Origin: Deinandra increscens subsp. villosa
Lineage: Eukaryota; Streptophyta; Magnoliopsida; Asterales; Asteraceae
Assembly: GCA_039602395.1 (NCBI GenBank)
Contig: JBCNJP010000019.1
Span: 5,968,997 to 6,032,996, forward strand
DNA length: 64,000 bases
Reading direction: 5' to 3'
The notes under the pieces were generated by a model. The model saw only the letters and a list, made by a program, of their open reading frames with translations, did not search any database and had not been told where the DNA came from. This document shows positions 10,575 through 23,000 of the stretch, in pieces (within the stretch, counting starts at the first letter, position 1; every line of letters begins with the position of its first letter). Both the position numbers and the translations under genes were made by a program.

Positions 10575-13500
10575 TCTACCTATTCTAATAAAGAAGAATC
10601 CATTCAAGGATTTCCTGCCACGTGTCTATCTACCTCTTATATATCTAGGCTATCCGCATTTAGCCACGTGGCCCTCCCCTCGTACCTCATAATTCGCTTT
10701 GCTTTCCTTCATTCATCTGAATTCTGAAACCTCCGCTGTCAATTGAATCGCCACCTTCATCAACGCATGCTTCGGTTCGTAGAGCAGAATCTCAATCGTA
10801 CCCTGGGATTTCAAAGGCCGCACAAATTGTATCTTATCTACCCTAATACTCGCTCATTCCCATATAAGTTCAAATCATGCCCCTCTCTCTGTCTGCTGAT
10901 CTTCATCGTCGCAGGTTGTTCATCTTCGCTGAGTTGTTTATCGCGTCTGAATCCAAGATCCAATCAGGTATGTATGTGCCCACCTTTAATCTCTATCATC
11001 ATCTCCTTCTTCGTCACTATCGATGTAACATTATCTGAGATGCGCACCCTTATTCCCGATTCATTCCGTTGGATGTAATTTACTAATTTGATAATCGTGT
11101 TTAGGTTAGGTTTGCAGAAGTTTGGCAATTTAGTGTGAATGGGGTTGCTTATAGAATGAGTTTTCTTTGCTGATGAAAGGACCTGAAAATGTTTCGTAAA
11201 GTGGTTACGGGTTCATGGATCTGAATTTTGGTGGTTAAGGGTAACATTTGTGAGAACTGAAAACTTAATTAGTGTTGAAAATACATTTAGAATTTATGAA
11301 TATCTCAATTATTCTCATCCCTTTTAGTGTTGAGTTTGGATGTGTATTCCTTTTGGGTTTTGGGACTTGGGTTGGGACTGGGTTGCTCTAATCTACATTC
11401 TTAAATGGGTGGTGTGTGTAAGGTAGGGGTTTATGCTGGTACTTTTCCTTTTTTCCTGTGAAGATGGAAATGGTAATGGCTAATGATAGTATTTTATTAA
11501 TCTTTCTTTTTGACATTGGTACTCTATGGATGCTGATATTATTCTTTTGTTGAACATGTTATCTAGATAAGTTCTATGAGGCCCTGCACCATCAGAAGAC
11601 ACTGCAAGCACATCACTCCATCCAATTAGGTGAGTCTAAAATTTTGTTTTGATTGTTAGTTTCAGGATAACAAGTTATTATGATATAGAAACACGCCTAT
11701 ACGTACTCTCCTTTACACTCAGTTGATCTTTTTTTGGATTTAAAACCCAATCCAATCTCCAGATTCAATCACAGAACCCCATTAAACATAGTAAATCCCT
11801 TCCTTCTTCTTACCCTTTCGTATCACGTGGATATAATCCAAAATTGTTGGGTTTCAACTATAGAACCAGTAGCAAAAATTACAGTTCCAAACATACTTAA
11901 ACTATAATTATGTTCCTAAAATGAAGAAACTTAGAAAACTACTGTCCCTCATAAACTGTGGTTTTTTGCTATTAGAAAATCACAGTAGTTAAACGTGAGG
12001 TGGTGTTGTGCTTATGATCTTGATTATTATTGATTTGTTATATTTTCATGTATTATTTTGTGAAATGGTATGGTATGTGGATGTGTTAAGCTATAAATCC
12101 GTGGCTTTTAATACATTAATTTAGGAACTTAAATCTTCTATGAAGCTTTTGTGATATCTTTTGATCCAATGCATAGTTTATAGCCTTCTTTTTCCATTCT
12201 TTTATTGATGTTTAAGGCTTCACCTTCATTTTGATAAACAATTAGTTTAAACCATTAATTAACCAAGCATACTTTTTTATTCTTAATTGTTGCCCTATCT
12301 CACTAACTTATAATGTTTATATCTTAATTGTTGCTCTATCTCACTAAGTTATATTTTTATCATTTTTTGATTCTATAGGGGTTCCTTTAGGCATGGAATT
12401 TCAAAATTCAAATTTCTCTATATGACTATGCAAGTTATTCACTGCAATAACATTTATCTTTTGTTGCTTGACATTTTGTCCTTTTATAATCTGTAGGATA
12501 AATATTCAAGCTTGAGGTCTTTTATCTAACTTGTTTTAACTAAACAATTGTTTTAATGTGAAATTAATCACATATTTAGTAGTTATTTAGTTGATGACTA
12601 AATATTAGCAAAATAGCTCAGTTTAACTTTTTGTTTATATCTACATTCAAATAACGCGTAACGCTAAGCGATAATTAGTTGAAGCTGCTTCATTTTGACC
12701 ATACTTGTATTTCTAATATAGCCAATATACCCTTTACTTTACTGTTTTATTTTTTCGATAATCAAAAGTGTTATTTTGGGAAGCACATAAAGCTAATGTC
12801 CATGGCTTTGGAGTGCATAATATGGGGCTATGATGATGGGTCCAACATACCCCTAACTAAAGATAAAAGATTTGACCACAAAAGTCAAAGGTCTAATAAA
12901 AGAGGGTATAACCATTTTCTAACATCAGATTGTTACATGGAATCCTTTTTTAAACCAAATAAACCTGCATTTAACTTTTACAATGTTAATGTTGTTTCTG
13001 TAAAGCTGAAGTATGTATACTGAACTACAACATGGTTTTTTATTTTGTACTATTTCTTTGTTATACTAGATAAACAAGGGACATATTTGTAGGTGACTTT
13101 TCTATGATTCAACATTATGGATTACATAAATCTCTTACATATCTTATAGCCATTTAAATTTGAAAGAAGACAATTCCCTCTTGCAATGTCTTTTACGATG
13201 ACAGTGAATAAAAGTCAGAGCTAATCACTTCCCTTTACTGCGGTCCTGCACCATCAGTATTAGTCTTACCGCCCGCAGCCGCGTCACCGGCACCGCACTC
13301 TGCGGCTTAAGCATAACATTTACCCTAATGGACCAATATTTAAGGTGTGTTTTTTTGTTCATAAATCATATTAATGATTCATTATGGTGTGATTTGGTCT
13401 ATCACCCATCAAGGTATGTTTTTGGCACTTAAATCATGCTTAAGTGTCATATGCTTATTTGATTCATCAAGTGGTACTTATTTTATATTTCGTATAAGGG

Positions 13501-13583
13501 CTTCTTACTTTATTTTTTGAAAAAAAAATTTATTAAAAATTGTTTCTACTTCACCCCGTGTATCACACGGGTTACAAACCTAG
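10575..13583 (+). mobile_element. Non-autonomous Helitron (3009 bp) with intact termini
   Basis: The 5' end is A|TCTACCTATTCTAATAAAG, followed by CCACGTGTC, typical of plant Helitrons. The 3' end has the stem-loop CCCGTGT-ATC-ACACGGG (13555-13571), 8 nt of spacer, then CTAG|T at 13580-13584. Insertion between A and T without target duplication fits Helitron rules. There is no Rep/helicase ORF. The interior has gene-like patches: a CT-rich, exon-like region with possible donors at 10680-11080, a short exon-like piece at 11570-11630, and a GC-richer piece at 13180-13320. 'cctgcaccatcag' occurs in the last two. These may be captured host fragments of unknown origin. ORFs 10743-11078 and 12679-13023 lie inside and are not recognisable. 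Confidence 0.85.
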
Positions 13584-14310
13584 TAATAGTATAAAGTACT
13601 ATGATTTATAACCATATCAATACATTTAATAGAAAATTAGTATTAAATAATGTGAACAAAAAATGAACTGATCATTTATCTAAGTTAATTTTAATAAAAT
13701 CTTAACTTTAATAACATAACTAGATTTGTTACCTGATGAAGCATAAAATCCCACCATAGAGGATAGACTTAATACTTCGAGGATTAGAATGAGATTAAGA
13801 GAAAATGGAGGGAAAAGAATAAGATAATGCCAAGTTTTTTTTAAAATAACTTTCACTCTTAAATACCACATAATTAACTTACATACATCTATAAATATTT
13901 AAACTCATACCATTTTTTAGCAATCACCCGTTTTTATATTTTGATTTTATGATGCACGATTCACGAAGCAACAAGCCAACCCTGCTTATTTTAACGGATC
14001 TCGTCAAATATTTAGAAGAATCTTCAAAAGAAAATAAATATTGACGGCGAAATTGGGTGAGAAGCCACGATCTACTATGAAGACATTAATTGAGGTTATA
14101 AATGATACTATAACGAGTCTGTGGACTTTGAATATGATCCTAGTATTATAGAATACTTATCAATCAACCTTAAAGGTATAGTATCATAACTCCATAAGAC
14201 CAATTCAAATGCTAACCCCGTAACCCGAGGGAGGGTTGTTCTGGGTGGTGGGGTGGGAATTTGTGATTTGTAAAATAAAATAATTAGATAAATCTGAAAT
14301 CGTGTAAATA
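13584..14310. other. AT-rich spacer, no gene seen
   Basis: No motif or reliable ORF was recognised between the Helitron and the second retroelement copy. Confidence 0.35.
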
Positions 14311-14319
14311 GTTTTAGAT

Positions 14320-15365
14320 CAAACAATTTGGAGTGTGTCAAATATTTGCGGGACAATGGTATATACGGCATGGATTATAATTATGTTTGTGTTTAGGCTT
14401 GTCTTAGTGATACGATCCCGAACTTTCACTCTAGCGGTCTCACTAACAAGGACATCCCGCCCTAAAGCCCAACATGCATTGGTGAGTGCCTTATTAGTAA
14501 AATTGTTCAAGAAATGGAAGTACACATTGACATGACAGTCAGACAAAAAACGGTTTTTAAATGACTCCAAGCTCCACATGCCCAGGGTTTTCTCCTTGAT
14601 GGGTTAGGTCAGCATATGTCACCGGTGGAGTACCATTCTATCTTTAAATATCGCCTCATGACCCCCTATTTCCTATTGATGAGATATGCCATGTTTGTCG
14701 CAAGACATGTCTAGACTCTTTCAAGGAGCATGCGATTCATTATAAGGATCAACTGGGGTTCAAGTACCAACACAATTTGGTTAGGGATGTCCTTTTTGAC
14801 ATTTTCAAGTGTGTCGGGATTTCTTCAAAAAAGGAGGCCCCCGTGAATTTCCTGATTGATTCATTGGAAGAAAGATCAAGTCTCAAACCTGCTGACATAT
14901 TGGTCTTTTGGATGGAATAGAAGGAAACATGCATGTGTGGATCTTACAGGGGTCTCCCCCTCCCCCCGGTGAGCTTAGGGTGCGGTACTTTCACAACATG
15001 TCAAGTTGCTTTATAAGTTGCTTCATGTAAAGTGGCTAAACATGAAAAAACATGTCTTGACAACCAACACATGTTTATACCATTTGCTTTTAATATATTT
15101 GGCTTTCTCGCACCTGAGGCCGTCGAGCTATTTGACAGGGTCCAACGTGTCATGCACAGTAATGTCATAACACCTAGATATGAATATAGTTTTTAAACGG
15201 TTTAGTTTTGCTATATAAAAGGGTTTAGAGACGCAACTTGTTGTCTGCTTGTCTTCTATCTCCTTGTAATTTGTTTGTGAGTGGATTTGCAATCCATAAA
15301 ATCAAACTATTCATTCAAGATTGTTTTTATGGAATTTGAATAGCTATGTTTTGCCCAAAAAAATA
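14320..15365 (+). pseudogene. Retroelement copy B of the YLDD family (C-terminal half, multiple stops)
   Basis: Read across frames on the + strand it parallels residues from about 90 of the 408-residue block at 43.6-44.9 kb. Landmarks are SGLTNKDI, then MTVRQK, LDGLGQHMSPVEY, FKEHAIHYKDQLGFKYQHNLVRD, KKEAPVNFL, LKPADILVFW, and FVFIRLGFAIQKGL-like remains near 15200. Stops and frameshifts abound. The domain order is as in copy C: thumb region, zinc knuckle, PAD...D motif. A short A-run at 15355 may be a tail remnant. The 5' end is truncated before the reverse transcriptase palm. Divergence from copy C is high, implying an older insertion. Confidence 0.7.
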
Positions 15366-17280
15366 TGAACTCGTATATCAGAGCGCATACACATATGAGG
15401 GTCGGAGTGTATTAGATAACTGCAAAGCAATTATCTAATTTCGAATTTTGAACCAACTTACACATTAAGTCCTTCAAGTTTTAATAAATGCATTTTGGTT
15501 TGAAATAAAATTTTAATGCAGTTTTTATGAAGCACTTTGTTCAAAATAAATTCTAATACATTAAATTAAGTCCTTCAAGTTTTAATAAAAACATTTGAAC
15601 CAATTTACACATTAAGTCCTCTTGCTCGACTCCAGTCAAGGGCTGCCGCCCTTGGACCCAGGTTCTCTTAGGTGGCTTGTTTAAATGTCACACGCAATTT
15701 CAAATTACACTAAAATATCCAACAAGATTGATGGTGAGTATAATAGTAAAGCCAATCGAAGATGAAGTGGTGAAGCTTTCTTAATTAGAGATTAAGGGTT
15801 CGAGCTTAGAGCTCTAAGACGGTTTAATGAAAAGTTAGCCGTTCAAAAAGAAAAAAAGAAACTAATAACTTTGATTTAGTCACTTAAAAAGATTCGACAA
15901 TAAATAACCTTTTCTTTGTTTGGGTTTTGACTGTTGATTATTTGTAACCGTCATTTGAATAATCCATTTCAACCATCATCTTCTTCCTAGAAATTAATAT
16001 ATGAAAACACACTTCTCCTAAAATTTCCAAAACAATAAATGTAATTCTTGTTTTGAATCATTTCTCAAAAAATAAATAAAAACGAGGATCCTTTTAGTGC
16101 TAATTGGGAGTTAACTACAAAACAAAATCACCAGCACTCATTTAAGAAAAAAAATATCCGCGAACAACCGGGCATGATTGTAAAACTCGTCGGAGGAGAC
16201 CGAGTACTCGACGAGTACTCTCCGCCTATGCCTACAAGTCCCCGAGTACTCTCTCATATTCCCCGAGTATTACCCCGACTAGGACGAGTACTCACAAATC
16301 CTAGTCGACCGAGTTGGGAGCGCCTAGCGACTTTTGCAACCATGCAACCGGGTGAAAAATCTGTCAGCTTCGGGAATCGAACTCGTAACCTTAACGTCAA
16401 GAGTTTTACACTTGTGTTCTTTACTTTCTATGTTAACGCAAGTTTTTAAAATGAGTTTGAACAAGTTAATACAAGAGTAGAGCTTCAATTTACCTACACT
16501 TGAGTTCTTTACTTTCTATGTTAACTCAAGTTCACATTTCAATACAAATTAGTGAGAGTTTTTATTAGTTTGTTTTCGCGTGACTAGTATTGTGTAGTAA
16601 TCTTGTGTTAGGTTATTCTGATAACCCTCGATCCTACATGAGTCACAATGGTTCGTTAGTAATGGCCAATCAAAAGGTCATGATTAAACCATTCAAATTT
16701 ACTAATTAGTTTTAAGGATTTCAACTGATCAAATATAGCGACAGCAACATAATTAACGCAAAGACTAAACTTAAGAAATTTGTTTAAAAAGAAGGTGAAG
16801 TGGTGGCCGAATCTCAACCTTGTGCATTCATGTGGACATAGTCAAAAAAACAACCAAAAGGCTACAAGTATATCACTTCCACCCAACCTTCTATTAATTG
16901 ACGGGAGGACCCAAAAACTTGACTTACAAATTACAATGATGACTTTAAAGGGTATTCATTAAACGCGCGTCATAGGTGAAAACATTAATAATTTTACACC
17001 ACCCGTCTATTATGAAACTTAAATCCTCAATCTTATAAGAAATGAATACTTTATTAAACATATTTTTTTAACCTGTATCATATATAAATAGCACTCGGGT
17101 GACATGTTGTGAACTTGTGGTCCCTAAACATTATTTATGTCGCACAATCAGTCGACCATTGATGGGTGATCTTCACGTACTTGGTCATATGAGATATTGT
17201 ATTAAACGTAACTGAAATAAAACAAGATTCAGTTGATGCATTTTGAAGGTTTTATTGATTACCGGGACCATCATCTCTCT
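15366..17280. other. Spacer with small repeats upstream of kinase gene 1
   Basis: 15455-15625 carries repeated 'attaagtccttcaagtttta' words. 15725-15840 has SINE-like A/B-box words (GGGTTCGAGC). 16180-16330 is rich in GAGTACTC palindromes. A 33-bp near-duplicate 'gttctttactttctatgtta' phrase recurs at 16412-16444 and 16500-16532. No gene is supported. Confidence 0.4.
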
Positions 17281-19624
17281 CTCTATATATATATGTGTAT
17301 AATTAAAGAGAGACGCACACCGTCTTCTTCAATTCAGATTCGTGGTTCTTGCAATTTCGCTTCATATAATAAAAAACACACACAAAATTCACATACACAC
17401 TTATCATGGCGGCTCAAGTTGAACAATTACAACACCTCAGAATCCCACTCGAAGACATCATAGTGGCCACCAACAACTTTGCCCAAGACACCTTCATCGG
17501 GAAGGGTGGATTTGGGAGGGTCTACAAAGGCCAACTCCCTCGCTCTGGTGAACCAAGTATCACTGTCGCTATAGAAAGGCTAGACGAGACGATTACGAGA
17601 CAAGGAATGCGTGAGTTTGGGACGGAGATCATATTGCTTGCTAGTTACCGACATAGCAACCTCGTTTCTCTTGTTGGATTCTCCGACGAAGGTGCCGAGA
17701 AAATTCTTGTTTACAAGTATGAGAGTAATGGAAGCCTCGACATGCATCTGGCCTCCGCAGACCTCACATGGGAGCAACGTCTTCGAATATGTCTTGGTGC
17801 GGCTCATGGACTGGAGTATCTTCATGATGGTGTGGGAACGAGCCACAGGGTGATACACTGCGACATAAAAAGCTCTAATATTTTACTAGATGTAAACTGG
17901 GAGGCAAAGATTTCAGATTTTGGATTGTCAAAAATAGGTCCCATGAATCAAGAGTTCACTTTTCTTTTCTCGAATGCTTGTGGCACCTTAGGCTATGTTG
18001 ATCCACAATATCATAGCACGGGTGTACTTTCAAAGGAATCCGATGTGTACTCTTTTGGCGTGGTCCTTTTTGAAGTCTTGTGTGGGAGGCGTGCAACGGC
18101 TGTCCAATTTAATGATGAGCGTAGGTTTTTGAGTTCTCTTGCGAAACATCGTTATATAGAGGGAAGAGCGAACGAAATCGTCATGGGCGTTGTACGAGAC
18201 CAAATGAAGCCGTATTCGTTCGAAACATTCTCCCGTATTGCTTATTTGTGCCTGAATGAAAGTCGTAATCAACGTCCAGGAATGAAAAAGGTTGTCCAGG
18301 AACTACAAAGCTCTTTCGAATATCAAATTGTAAGTTATCCATATATATTTTTTTATGAAATTAGCTAGGTTAAACATCGGTATGTGGAGATCTTGAGATA
18401 TATATAATTTCAACCAATAATTAATCACATGCAAATTAATTACTTTATGTTAATTATTTGATCGACGACGATGCTATATATATAGGGTTCACCAACCGAG
18501 TTATGGGGATCGAGGACGGGTGGAAATCCATGGTCGTTGCTACTTGACAACAATAATTATCTCAAGCTTAGGAGGATAAAGATAGACCACAAGGATTGGA
18601 TTTTTTCCGTAGGTTTTACGGTCGAAGATTTCATGAGCGGTTCGTCGGTGTCTTATCAATTACGGTGGTGACGGTGGCCCCAGTGGTAACCAACCTTCTG
18701 AGGTGACATCCTATTATATCTTGGAAACTATTAATTTTCACATTTTCTGGTTAATTAAATTGCAACCTTAAATTTATCAAAATAATTGAGAGAGAAACCA
18801 ACCCACTAGCGTCGCTATCGATCATTTTTTTCAAGCTTTTACCAGTTGAAGGATATATAAAATTTTGCCAATATGCTCTTAGTCAAAGATGAACCGGGTA
18901 AAGGAAGCAAATGCATGGTGATAAAATAATACAATCGTAAAATGTTACTGGTATGAGACGACAAAGAAGAAATTAATCCATCGGGACTTAAGTCAGTCCC
19001 AAGACCAAAGATTTATTAACAAGAGAACCAATAAAAAACCTTATCAATAATCAAAGATTGTTATAATGATAAAGATGATGACGATGTATTTTATTTTATA
19101 AATGTTATAAACTATGTTAAAATTTGGGTCGCATGCTGCGACAACTTCGGTATAGAATAATATTTCTGTTTAATTTCTTGCGAAACACTGATTATATAAG
19201 TGGATAGAAGAAAAAGAAGGTTGCAAAATAAAACGAACCATAAAAAAATTTCAAGCAATTATAAGTATATAGAATTTTAGCAAGACGCGTGTTGTGTGCG
19301 TCAATAAAAAATAAAAATTCGGTGTCATAAGTAGAGGTTACCTTTATTAAAAACCAGTTTTGAATAGAGAAAAAAAAAGAACGCTTCAAAATATATTTCT
19401 CGCATACGTTATCCTATGTCAGATTAATAGAATTTTAAAATTATCAAATCTAGATTCGTGAGATTGTATTTTTTAATTTTTTTTTTGGAATCCCTTCGTA
19501 CAAAAGAACTTGTGGAGTAAGCTTTTACAAGATAAGAATCAACGACTGTGACACATAAAATTTGTTAACCGAGTTAGGGAAAAAACTTGTATTTGTATAC
19601 ATAAACAAAATATAAATTGAAATT

Positions 19625-19745
19625 AGGAGGAAAAAAAAGAAAAAAAAGGGAGGAGTGTCTATGGGGGTCGAACATGGGTCTCTAACCGGGTCTATCCCTT
19701 AAGCGGTACATAACCATTGCACGAATGGAGCTTTAGTGAACAATT
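19625..19745 (-). mobile_element. tRNA-like SINE head inside intron 2 of kinase-jacalin gene 1
   Basis: On the minus strand, GTGCAATGGTTATGTACC (A-box-like) and ATGTTCGACCCCC (B-box-like) are spaced as in tRNA and followed by a T-rich tail. This could help explain the swollen intron. Confidence 0.4.
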
Positions 19746-20390
19746 AACGCTTAAAAGGTTATAACTTAAAACACTATCAATTTAACCTTGCATAATAGTT
19801 ACTATAACTCTCCCAAAAATAGTTTCATAACTGTTACCCATGAATCATAAATAGTTAAAGGTATAAAATACTTTTACATGTGCATACATGCCCAAAACAT
19901 TTGAAACTATGTAAAGAAGGGCTTCATAGAACTCACCTTAGCCTAGCACTGCAAACCGGTCACTTGCTAATCAGTTATTCACACGCTTTACCCGATGTCC
20001 ACTCAGAGACACCCTAGAGAGTACCAATAGTGATTACAGATTAACCCAGCTGACCAAATCCCAACCTATCGGTCTAGACTATCTAAAACAAGAAACATTA
20101 TATTTTTGGAGTTTCCACCTGATGCAGACCGTCTCGTAACCTTTAAAAATACCCGGACGGTACGCATGGAAACTAACCATGCAAAGTGTCTTTGCAAACG
20201 ATGTGGACCGTCTATATTAATATTTTACTTTCTTAAGATTCAGTTTGTTGAACACTTATGTAAGAGACTAACCAAATAGATACGGTAAAACATATTCCAT
20301 GTATTCATAACATTGTGGTTAATAATGGCTTTTGTTGGTTCTGTAGATTAATTTTGATGAAGATGAAGAAATAATAGAGATATTTGGAAC

Positions 20391-21070
20391 CAGTGGCGGA
20401 CCCAAGGCCAAGCCTTGGGGTTCGCCCGACCCCCATGAATTCTTTAGATGTCTACCATATATTCAATTTTTTCTAAACCGAACCCCTAGAGATTTGGTCA
20501 CCGAACCCCATGAAATATTTAGACCGACCTTCAACTTAAAAAAAAAACTAGTTTTAAAAAATAAAATTTTAAAAACTTAAACGTATTATAAATAAAATTT
20601 ATCACAAAATTAGTTTATAAAATAACTAATCTATAACTTTTTAATAATTAATCAATGATCCAACACCACAGTCACCACTTAGCTTAATGAGCCCAAGACT
20701 ATTAAAGATTTTTAACCCAATTACCTAAACTCTCAAACCCAATACCCCCATTACCCATTACCCATTACCCTATTAATTAAAAAAAATACCTAAATCTAAT
20801 ATCTAATTATAATTAAAATACCCAAACTCTAAAATTCAATCATACGGAACTCGGAAAGACGATCACGCTTGTTGTAAATTGTTGTAATATAGTTTATTAG
20901 TTTTGTTATGCGTTTTCATATTTTAAATTGTTTTTTCTCATGTAACGCGAAGCGACCCGACCCGACCCGACCCGAAGCAAAGCGGTCTAAAAATTTTTGT
21001 AAATAGGGATGGACGATCGAACCCTAAAAATTTCCGAACCCCATCAAAAAAATTCTTGGGTCCGCCACTG
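20391..21070. mobile_element. Non-autonomous hAT element (680 bp) inserted in the jacalin exon
   Basis: Terminal inverted repeats are perfect over 16 bp: CAGTGGCGGACCCAAG at the left, its complement at the right. An exact 8-bp target duplication (TTTGGAAC at 20383-20390 and 21071-21078) is diagnostic of hAT. Removing the element restores the reading GIFGTVGV-like of the lectin. No transposase is encoded; the interior is AT-rich with a GACCC cluster. Confidence 0.95.
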
Positions 21071-21385
21071 TTTGGAACGGTTGGAGTAACCTCTAGGCAC
21101 CAAGTTGTAACGGTTGGAGTAACCCCTGATCCTGAACGCTATGTTGTTTTTACAATAATCTCATCATTATGCATTGTAACTAACAAAGGAAGACGTGAGC
21201 GTTTTGGCAGGGAGACCGGGACTAGTTTTTCAGTTTCATGGGATTTAGGGTCGTTTGCTGGGTTTTATGGTCGTGCGGGGTATTACTTGGATGGATTGGG
21301 TTTCTATTCGAAGACCCATTAACCAACTAAAGGAAACCACTACAAAAGCCAAGGGGACAACACGAAAGGAACAAAATGGACATCG

Positions 21386-21560
21386 TGTAGTGGTTATACA
21401 AGTATTGTTTGTCTAGAATACATTACGCACTCTCGGATCCGTACACTTTCAGATTTGTATTTCCACTTTCAATCGTAAAACTTGTGTACGTACTTGAGAT
21501 TTCAATTATAGATCCAGATTTGTGTATCAAAATCCTTGTGCCACACTTGGTATCAGAGAA
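21386..21560 (+). mobile_element. LTR-like end with primer-binding site
   Basis: A segment beginning TGTAGTGG and ending GTGCCACA is followed at once by TTGGTATCAGAG (21547-21558), matching the initiator-Met tRNA primer site of plant LTR elements. The downstream leader has no gag ORF of its own before the next element. It is probably a remnant copia 5' end. Confidence 0.4.
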
Positions 21561-21945
21561 ACATGTTAATCTCAGGCGAGAAGTAATCGAAAAACTGTAT
21601 TCAAGGAGGACGCCAATTTAGAACGTGAACCTTCAAATCCGTGAAAGGAACATTCAAAGTCGTGTTATTCAAATTAAAGAAGCAAGAAGATTTGAAGGAA
21701 AACATCACGGAGAATTCGAAGAACCTAAAAGAAATTTCCAGAATCTTAATCGCGTTGCGATATTTTTGTGAAAGAACCTTAATCTCAAATTCAATTCCAT
21801 AATCAATTCAAACTCACGGTTGTGAGTCACTATCAATCATTAGATTAATTACGCAGTAGCTTTGCTCAAGAAATAAGAAATTTTAAGACCCAATTCGCGG
21901 TTGCGACGTCTACAAGGAACCAAGAAATCTACGAACTGAAACAAT

Positions 21946-23000
21946 TGTATTAGTTATAGTATTTGAATTGAATTGTATAGGGGCTAGAATTGTATCTTGT
22001 ACCGTATATATATGGGGATGCAATCTTTATCATTAATCAAGAAATAACATTTGCAAATATGACATCAGAGCCACATACGTAAATCCTTTTTTTACATCGA
22101 TCCCAACCTCCTTCTTTAATTGCAGTCGTTGGCAAGCCTGGAGTTATCATCCAGCCGGCCCTCGTCACCCACTACACCATCACCCAAAATTGATCGTTCC
22201 TTATCGCTGGACAACCTCTCCCCATTGTCCACTGTTATGACGGATGCACTTCTCGCTGCAGCTATAGCCAAATTAACCCATGTGTACTCGGTTACTAATA
22301 TTCAACTCCGTGTCAAAGGTCTCGATGGTGTAAAAATCACGTATTCAATGTGGGTTAAGTTATTCACCATTCATGTGAAAGCATATAATGTCGCAAACCA
22401 CATCGATGGTACTGTTCCTCCCCCTCGAAATAGATCCGCTATATTTACTATTTGGTCGGAAACTGATGTCATTGTATTACAATGGATCTACAGGACTCTG
22501 TCCGAGGAGCTGCTTGTCCACGTCTTAGAAACTGACATAACTACACGAAAAACATGGGTGAAGATTCAAAATATTTTCTTCAGTAATAAGGGCTCACGAG
22601 TCGCTGCACTCGAGCAAGAGTTTACTACTCTAACTCTTGTATCATGCCCATCTATGGATGAGTATTTTGAGAAAATTCATTACTTAGAACAACTTACCGG
22701 CATTGGTAGGACGGTTGATGAAGACCGCAAGGTTTTGCAACTTGTTTGGGGTTTGCCACCCGAATATGATATGGTCGCTACTATCATCAATCAGGGATCC
22801 CCGAAGTGGGATGAGGCCCGAAATATGATACTGTTAGAAGTGCAACGTATAGCCGGTCGTCAAAATCCAAACCAAACCATACTCGTAGCAAACCAATCTA
22901 AAACTTCTACCAATAACGAAAACCAAAACCAAAACAATCCTAACCCCCTCAAAACCATGGCCATGCCCCTCATTCCAACCGTCCCCATAATTCCCAAAAT
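21946..23000 (+). pseudogene. Truncated copia retrotransposon: short 5' LTR and gag
   Basis: An LTR of about 110 bp (21946-22055, starts TGTATTAGTTATAG like the LTRs of the 46.65-50.30 kb copia) is followed by an imperfect primer site (GACATCAGAGCC). A gag frame from 22120 (or M40 at 22237) contains NIQLRVKGLDGVKI, SMWVKLFTIHVKAYNV, HIDGTVPPP and the alpha-helical capsid-like region to about 22995. The frame then runs into unrelated gypsy-LTR-like DNA (to 23163). The zinc knuckle, protease, integrase and RT are missing. The product would be a capsid fragment; not functional. Confidence 0.75.

Larger units (their letters stand above)
17406..21322 (+). pseudogene. Kinase-jacalin gene 1: Ser/Thr kinase fused to jacalin lectin, disrupted
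   Basis: Exon 1 (17406-18329) encodes a complete 308-residue kinase: G-loop GKGGFGRVYKG, HCDIKSSN (non-RD, D153), DFGLS (D171), and the activation segment. The beta-3 lysine is Glu (VAIERL, E57; VAVK in gene 2), so catalysis is doubtful. Exon 2 (18486-18702) starts the jacalin domain (LWGSRTGGNPWSL) but carries a 1-nt frameshift near 18660. Exon 3 starts at 20347 (INFDEDEEI), is split after 44 nt by a hAT element, and resumes at 21071 (FGTVGVT ... FAGFYGRAGYYLDGLGFY) to a stop at 21320-21322. Intron 2 is 1.6 kb versus 93 bp in gene 2. The kinase exon alone could still give a truncated protein through intron 1 to a stop at 18368. Start chosen by homology to gene 2. Confidence 0.85.

Noticed and set aside
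12679..13023. 114-codon ORF in the Helitron as a gene
   Set aside because: AT-driven composition, no recognisable motif, and it sits in intron-like DNA of a non-autonomous element.
16174..16449. 91-codon ORF rich in SPRVL repeats
   Set aside because: Generated by GAGTACTC palindromic repeats; no domain or splice context.
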